This document shows positions 57,499 through 64,000 of a DNA stretch of 64,000 bases, piece after piece. The stretch's first letter is position 1. Every line of letters begins with the position of its first letter. The translations under genes were made by a program, and so were the position numbers. The stretch comes from Phytophthora quininea (taxonomy: Eukaryota; Oomycota; Peronosporomycetes; Peronosporales; Peronosporaceae). The DNA lies in assembly GCA_011947345.1 (NCBI GenBank), contig JAAVTG010000755.1, forward strand, positions 117,522 to 181,521. Reading direction: 5' to 3'. A model generated the notes under the pieces. The model worked only from the letters and a program-made list of their open reading frames with translations. It made no database searches and had not been told where the DNA came from.

Positions 57499-58521
57499 GT
57501 GTAAGTGTATGAGGTGTGTAAGAGTAGATATGTGGATATTGTATAGAGAAGAATGAGTATGTGAAATAGGAATGTTTAAAGAAGGAGTATGTAGAGAATG
57601 AATGGGTGTAGTGTAAAGTGTGAGTGTGTAAGATAAGAGTGTGTGAGAAGAGAAAATGGAGTTGAGGAAGGAATAGAGAAAATGTGAGTAATAGAAAATT
57701 GAAGAAAAGTGATGGGTGTTTGTGTGTGTTGTGTGTGTATGTAGAGTATGGATGTTTTGGTAAATAGAAGTGTGTGTGGAGTGTGAGTGTAAGTATGTGT
57801 GAGTGTAAATAGAGAGTAAGTGTAAAAAGTGTGATTGTGAATAGAGTGTGATTGTTGTAGAGTATAAGTGTGTAAAGTATGAGTATGTGAGAGTATGAGA
57901 ATGTGTATGTGAGAGTGTGTGGAGTGGAGTATGTGAGAGTGTGAGTGAGTGTGTATAGAGTGTGAGTGTGTATAGAGTGTAAGTTTGTGTAGAGTGTGAG
58001 TATGTGTAGAGTGTGAGTGTGAGTGTGTGTAGAGTGTGAGTGTGTGGAGTGTGAGTGTGTGGAGTGTGTAGTGTGTATAGAGTGTGAGTGTGTGTGGAGG
58101 TGAGTGTGTGGAGTGTGTAATGTATAGAGTGAGTGTGTGAAGTGAGTGTGTGTGGAGTGTGTAATGTGTATAGAGTGTAGTGTGTGTGGAGGTGAGTGTG
58201 TGAGAGTGTGAGAATGTATGTGAAAGGGTGAGTGTGTGTGGAGAGGTGAGTGTATGTGAGAGGGTGAGTGTGTGTGAGTGAGTGTGTGTAGAGTATTAGT
58301 GTGTGTAAAGTGTGAGTGTGTGTAGAGTATAAGTGTGTGGAGTATGAGTATGTGAGAGTGTGAGAATGTGTATGTGAGAGGTGAGGTGTGTATGAGTAGA
58401 GTGTGAGTGTGTGTAGAGTATAAGTGTGTAAAGAATGAATATATGAGAGGGTGAGGATGTGTATGTGTGGAGTGAGTGTTGTAGAGTGTGAGTGTTGTAG
58501 GGTTTGAGGATGTGTATTTGT
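57499..58521 (+). repeat. C-free G/T/A-rich tract, 1,023 bases
   Basis: Not one C on the + strand between the C at 57498 and the C at 58522. Built from variants of GTGTGAGTGTGTGTAGA. The long minus-strand frame here encodes only His/Thr/Ser/Leu/Tyr low-complexity sequence and is not a gene. Confidence 0.9.
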
Positions 58522-58739
58522 CTATATATATATGGTCGGCGCTACATATGTATCGCACTAAAATGACGTCGCGTTATGGGCTCTATTTTGGGCTTTTGCT
58601 GCTGTTTATTCCTGTAGCGCGCTGTTTAGCGCCCAAATGAGTACTACTCGATACACTATTTTCGGTTATCAGACGATACTGACGGTAATACTGATCACAG
58701 CATAATGAAACTAAGTGTAGCTGGATTTTCAGTAAGGCG

Positions 58740-59250
58740 AACACGATGGTGATGCTCTGAGCGAGCAGAAACAGGCGCATCCGCCAATCAGCGATCCGCA
58801 ACGAAAACAACGGCTGTACTCCACCGATTGGGCTGGAAACTTGGGGAAGTATGTTTTCATATACGGGGAACATGATGGCGACAGTCCCATGTGACAGAGA
58901 CAGGCCCATCATCCAATCAGCGATCAGGAACGATTGCTGCGGCTGTACATACCGGTTTCGGCTGAAAACGTAGGGGACGACGCTTTCATATACGGGGAAG
59001 AAGATGGTGATAGTGTGAAAAGACATGGACAGGCCCATCACCCAATCAGCGATCGGGAAGGATAGCTATGGCCGTAATTACCGGATTGGGATGAGAACTT
59101 GGGAGACTACGTTTTCTATGGGGAAGAAGATGGTGATAGTTTGCAGCGACAGAAACTGGTGCATCCGCCAATGGGCGTTCACATACGCCATTGCAGGCAT
59201 CGTACCCCGACGGATTCGAAACAGTGAGTAGACATGTTTTGACGCAAGGT
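58740..59250 (+). repeat. Array of about 129-bp monomers with CCAAT motif
   Basis: Monomers start near 58740, 58869, 58998 and 59124 (steps of 129, 129 and 126 bp), each beginning AA(C/G)A(C/A/T)GATGG. Three of them carry CCAATCAGCGATC at the same phase; the fourth has CCAATGGGCGTTC. Similar monomers recur at about 59620-60350 and 61790-62270. Confidence 0.8.
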
Positions 59251-61241
59251 GAACTTGCTGGCGGGACTCAACGAAGAACATAATGAAAGTACGTCCTTGA
59301 GTCTGTGATTATGAGACAAATGGTGTGTAAGGTCGGAATACGTGTAGCAACTGAATGTGCGTATGTAGGTTTGAATGTTTGTATAGTACGTATATATATA
59401 TGGTCGGCGCTACATATGTATCGCACTAAAATGACGTCGCGTTATGGGCTCTATTTTGGGCTTTTGCTGCTGTTTATTCCTGTAGCGCGCTGCTTTTTAG
59501 CGCCCAAGTTAGTACTACTCGATACACTATTTTCGGTTATCAGACGATACTGACGGTAATACTGATCACAGCATAATGAAACTAAGTGTAGCTGGATTTT
59601 TCAGTAAGGCGAACACGATGGTGATGCTCTGAGCGAGCAGAAACAGGCGCATCCGCCAATCAGCGATCCGCGTCGATAACAACGGCTGTACTCCACCGGT
59701 TGAGCTGGAAACTTGGGGAAGTATGTTTTCATATACGGGGAACATGATGGCGACAGTCCCATGTGACAGAGACAGGCCCATCATCCAATCAGCGATCAGG
59801 AACGATTGCTGCGGCTGTACATACCGGTTTCGGCTGAAAACTTAGGGGACGACGCTTTCATATACGGGGAAGAAGATGGTGATAGTGTGAAAAGACAGAG
59901 ACAGGCCCATCACCCAATCAGCGATCGGGAAGGATAGCTGTGGCCGGAATTACCGGATTGGGATGACAACGTGGGAGACGACGTTTTCATATGTGGAGAA
60001 CACGATGTTGATTGTCTGAGATGACATAGACAGCCCCATCAGCCACTCAGCGAGTACCAACGTTATCTACGGTGGCACACACCTGCTTCGACTAAAACCT
60101 TGAGAATCACGTTGTTGTATACTCGGAGCACGATGGTGACACGGCGAAGTGGTAGAGACAGGCCTGTCAAGCAGTCAACGATCAGTAAGGTTCATTACGG
60201 CCGCTTACTCCCGTTTGGGATGAGAACTTGGGAGACTACGTTTTCGTATGGGGAAGAAGATGGTGATAGTTTGCAGCGACAGAAACTGGTGCATCGGCCA
60301 ATGAGCGTTCACAGACGCCATTGCAGGCATCGTACGCCCGACGGATTCGAAACAGTGAAGAGACATGTTTCGACGCAAGGTGAACTTGCAGGCACGACTC
60401 AACGAAGAACATAATGAAAGTACGTCCTTGAGTCTGTGACTATGAGACAAATGGTGTGTAAGGTCGGAATATGTGTAGCAACTGAATGTGCGTATGTAGG
60501 TTTGAATGTTTGAATATTTGTATAGTGCGAGTGTATGCAGCGTATCATTGGAGGGTGGGAAGTCTGTTGTCGAGGGAGAATATGTGTAGCATAAGCGTGT
60601 TGTATCATATATATGTGTGTATGGGAGCGACAAAAACGAATGTAGACTAGTTACTGAAACGAGGATCAATAATAAGTAGTGGAAACAGGTCATGGATGGC
60701 TATGCGTGCGAGAGTGGTATTTATTATTGGGAATCGTATGAAGGTGAGTGTACGCTTGTGTAGAGTAGGAGTCGGTGTAGCATATGAGTGTGTAGAGTGG
60801 GAATGTATGCAGAGAATGCGTGTTATTGTGTATGGATGTGTTCGTGTTTGCGTGTTCGTAGTATATGGTTTGAGTAAAATGAAAGTGTAAATGGTATGAT
60901 TTGGTGATAGGTAAATGAGAAAGATAGAGTGGGAGTGAAAGAAAAAAGAAAAAAGAAAAAAGAAAAGAATGATATTAGTTGAGTATAATGAGATGGATTG
61001 GGATTGATCGGAAAGGTGATTGGAATGATTTAATAGAGTTGGTTGATAATGTGGAAAAATGAGAAGAAGAAGAAGTATGTGAAGAGTATGGATAGTATAG
61101 AATAGTGTAAGAGTGTATATACGTGTAAGTGTAGGAGGTGTGTAAGATTAGATATGTGGATATTGTATAGAGAAGAATGAGTATGTGAAATAGGAATGTT
61201 TAAAGAAGGGGTATGTAGAGAATAAATGGGTGTAGTGTAAC

Positions 61242-61570
61242 GTATGAGTGTGTAAGATAAGAGTGTGAGAAGAGAAAAAATGGAGTTGAGGAAGGAATAG
61301 AGAAAATGTGAGTAATAAAAATTGAAGAAAAATGATGGATGTTTGTGTGTATAAATGTATGAGTATGGATGTTTGTGGTAAATAGAAGTGTATGTGGAGT
61401 GTGAGTGTAAGTATGTGTGAGTGTAAGTATGTGTGAGTGTAAATAGAGAGTAAGTATAAAAAGTGTGATTGTGAATAGAGTGTGATTGTTGTAGAGTATA
61501 AGTGTGTGTAAAGTATGAGTATGTGAGAGGGTGAGGATGTGTATGTGTAGAGTGTGAGGATGTGTATGTG
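61242..61570 (+). repeat. C-free G/T/A-rich tract, 329 bases
   Basis: Same composition and position within the repeat unit as 57499-58521; shorter. The flanking part from about 60900 is also very C-poor. Confidence 0.88.
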
Positions 61571-63123
61571 CTATATATATATGGTCGCGCTACATATGTA
61601 TCGCACTAAAATGACGTCGCGTTATGGGGTCTATTTTGGGCTTTGCTGCTGTTTATTCCTGTAGCGCGCTGTGTTTTTAGCGCCCAAGTTAGTACTACTC
61701 GACACACTATTTTCGGTTATCAGACGATACTGACAGTAATACTGATCACAGCATAATGAAACTAAGTGTAACTGGGGTTTTCAGTAAGGCGAACACGATG
61801 GTGATACTCTGAGCGAGCAGAAACAGGCGCATCCACCAATCAGCGATCCGCATCGATAACAACGGCTGTGCTCCACCGATTGGGCTGAAAACTTAGGGAA
61901 CTATGTTTTCATATACGGGGAAGAAGATGGTGATAGTGTGATGTGACAGAGACAGGCCCGTCATCCAATCAGCGATCAGAAACGATTGCTGCGGCTGTAC
62001 ATACCGGTTTAGGCTGAAAACGTAGGGGACGACGCTTTATATACGGGGAAGAAGATGGTGATAGTGTGAAAAGACATCCACCACCCAATCAGCGATCGGG
62101 AAGGATAGCTATGGCCGTAATTGGATTGGGATGAAAACTTGGGAGGCTACGTTTTCGTATGTGGGGAAGAAGATGGTGATAGTTTGCAGCGACAGAAACT
62201 GGTGCATCGGCCAATGAGCGTTCACATACGCCATTGCAGGCATCGTACGCCCGACTCAATCGAAACAGTGAAGAGATATGTTTCGACGCAAGGTGAACTT
62301 GCTGGTTGGACTCAACGAAGAACGTAATGAAAGTACGTCCTTGAGTATGTGATTATGAGTCAAATGGGGTGTAAGGTCGAATTATACATAGCAACTGAAT
62401 GTGCGTATGTAGGTTTGAATGTTTGTATAGTACGAGTGTATGCAGAGTACAATTGAGGTTGGGAAGTCTGTTGTCGAGGGAGAATATGTGTCGAATAAGC
62501 GTGTTGTATCATATAGAGATGTGTGTATGGGAACGACAAAAAGGTATGTAGACTAGTTAATGCAACGAGGATCAATAAGAAGTAGTGCAAACAGGTCATG
62601 GATGACTATGCGAGAGTGGTATTGGGAATCGTATGAAGGTGAGTGAGTGTACACTTGTGTAGGGTAGGAGTAGGTGTAGAGTATGAGTGTGTAGAGTGGG
62701 AATGTATGCAGAGAATGCGTGTTATTGTGTATGGATGTGTTGGTGTTTGCGTGTTCGTAGTATATGGTTTGAGTAAAATGAACGTAAATAGTATGATTTG
62801 GTGATAGATAGATGAAAAGAAAGAGTGGGAGTGAAAGAAAAAAGAAAAGAATGATAGTTGAGTATAATGAGATGGATTGGGATTGATAGGAAAGGTGATT
62901 TGAATGATTTGATAGAGTTGGTTGATAATGTGGAAAAATGAGAAGAAGAAGTATGTGGTGAGTATGGATAGTATATAATGGTGTAAGAGTGTATATTGGT
63001 GTAAGTGTATAATGTGTGTAAGAGTAGATATGCTGATATTGTATGGAGAAGAATGAGTATGTGAAATAGGGATGTTTAAAGAAGGAGTATGTAGAGAATG
63101 AATGAGTGTAGTGTAAAGTATGC

Positions 63124-64000
63124 GTGTGTAAGATAAGAGTGTGTGAGAAGAGAAAAGATGGAGTTGAGGAAGGAATAGAGAAAGTTTGAGTAATAGAAGA
63201 TTAAAGAATGGATGTTTGTGTGTGTGAGTGTATGAGTGTATGTAGAGTATGTAGAGTATGGATGTTTGTGGTAAATAGAAGTGTGTGTGTAAGTATGTGT
63301 GAGTGTAAATAGAGAGTAAGTGTAAAAGAGTGTGAGTGTGAATAGAGTGTGATTGTTGTAGAGTATAAGTGTGTGTAAAATATGAGTATGTGAGAGGGTG
63401 AGGATGTGTGGAGTGTGAGTGTGTGTAGAGTGTGAGTGTTGTAGAGTGTGAGGATGTGTGTATGTGTAGAGGTGAGTGGAGTGTGAGTGTGTGGAGTGTG
63501 AGTGTGTGTGAGGTGAGTAGAGTGTGAGTGTGTGTAGAATGTGAGTGTGTGTAGAGTGTGAGTGTATGTGGAGTGTGAAGTATGAGTGAGTGTAAGTGTA
63601 AGTATTTGTGAGTGTAAATAGAGAGTAAGTGTAAAAAGTGTGATATTATGAATAGAGTGATTGTTGTAGAGTATAAGTGTGTAAAGAATGAGTATGTGAG
63701 AGTGTGAATGTGTGTGGAGTGTGAGTGTGTATAGAGTGTGAGTGTTGTAGAGTGTGAGTATGTAGAGTGTGAGTGTGTGAAGAGTATAGATGTGTATAAA
63801 GTGTAAGTATGTGAGAATGTGTATGTGTAGAGTGTGAGTGTGTGTAGAGTATAAGTGTGTGTGTAAAGTATGAGTATGTGAGAGTGTGAGAATGTGTATG
63901 TGAGAGGGAGTGTGTGTGGAGTGTGAGAATGTATGTGTAGAGTGTGAGTATGTGTAGAGGGTGAGTGTGAGTATGTGTAGAGGGTGAGTGTGTGTATGTG
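63124..64000 (+). repeat. C-free G/T/A-rich tract, at least 877 bases, open at window end
   Basis: No C on the + strand from 63124 to the last base of the window. Same GTGTGAGTG-type repeats as the two earlier tracts. Confidence 0.9.

Larger units (their letters stand above)
56484..64000. repeat. Higher-order tandem repeat array (four units, runs past window edge)
   Basis: The head sequence GGTCGGCGCTACATATGTAT, preceded by a TATATATA run, recurs near 58534, 59402 and 61583 (last copy one base shorter). The first unit (56484-58520) lacks the head, the second (58523-59390) lacks the G/T-rich tail, the third (59391-61570) is full, and the fourth (61571 on) continues beyond the window. A full unit is: TA run, about 210-bp head, four or more monomers of about 129 bp, a tail with AACGAAGAACATAATGAAAG, then a C-poor G/T/A tract. 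Open frames inside are repeat artefacts. Confidence 0.85.

Noticed and set aside
57203..58558. 451-residue minus-strand open frame rich in His/Thr/Leu/Ser/Tyr
   Set aside because: It is the complement of the C-free GT/GA repeat; absence of stops follows from composition, and nothing resembles a protein domain.
56484..64000. Telomere
   Set aside because: GT-rich tracts suggested it, but the oomycete telomeric repeat TTTAGGG is absent and the array contains complex monomers.

Overview
The window looks like oomycete nuclear DNA, most likely Phytophthora or a close relative. The evidence is a START-FYVE protein, very large fused ion channels, introns mostly of 60-75 bp with some longer, tightly packed housekeeping genes in the left half, and Copia, hAT, piggyBac and Merlin elements in the right half. 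Species cannot be fixed from the sequence alone.

Left half, about 1-32,230, is gene-dense. In order: a START-FYVE protein cut by the window edge; a PH-domain coiled-coil protein; a possible 39-residue protein; a giant four-module cyclic-nucleotide-gated (CNG/HCN-like) channel; a voltage-gated K+ channel with an EF hand, tail to tail with it; a PUS1-type tRNA pseudouridine synthase divergent from the alpha subunit of mitochondrial processing peptidase; a PDZ/coiled-coil/PH-like protein; a TAZ zinc-finger protein; the diphthamide co-chaperone DPH4; a probable V-ATPase accessory (Ac45/Voa1/BIG1-like) membrane protein; the mRNA export adaptor ALY/REF; a steroid 5-alpha-reductase family enzyme; translation factor eIF5B; and a heat-shock factor. 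Many of these reading frames are broken by one-base shifts, usually in mononucleotide runs and including the essential eIF5B. I read most of these as assembly errors, so each is annotated as one gene.

Right half, about 32,230-56,400, is mobile-element debris: a truncated CAAX-protease-like fragment at the boundary, a BED-type hAT element, a chimeric pseudogene made of GAPDH and HSP90 pieces, a Copia retrotransposon with almost identical LTRs, a second hAT element carrying an extra coiled-coil gene, a piggyBac element with introns, a Cys-rich DDE element and a Merlin (IS1595-like) transposase.

The end, about 56,484-64,000, is a tandem higher-order repeat. Its units alternate a block of roughly 129-bp monomers, most carrying a CCAAT motif, with long G/T/A tracts almost or entirely without C on the + strand. 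One such tract runs 1,023 bases without a C.

The most interesting gene is the four-module channel. It is one polypeptide with four six-TM/CNBD modules in which modules 1 and 3 resemble each other and modules 2 and 4 resemble each other, including in the cyclic-nucleotide-binding sites.
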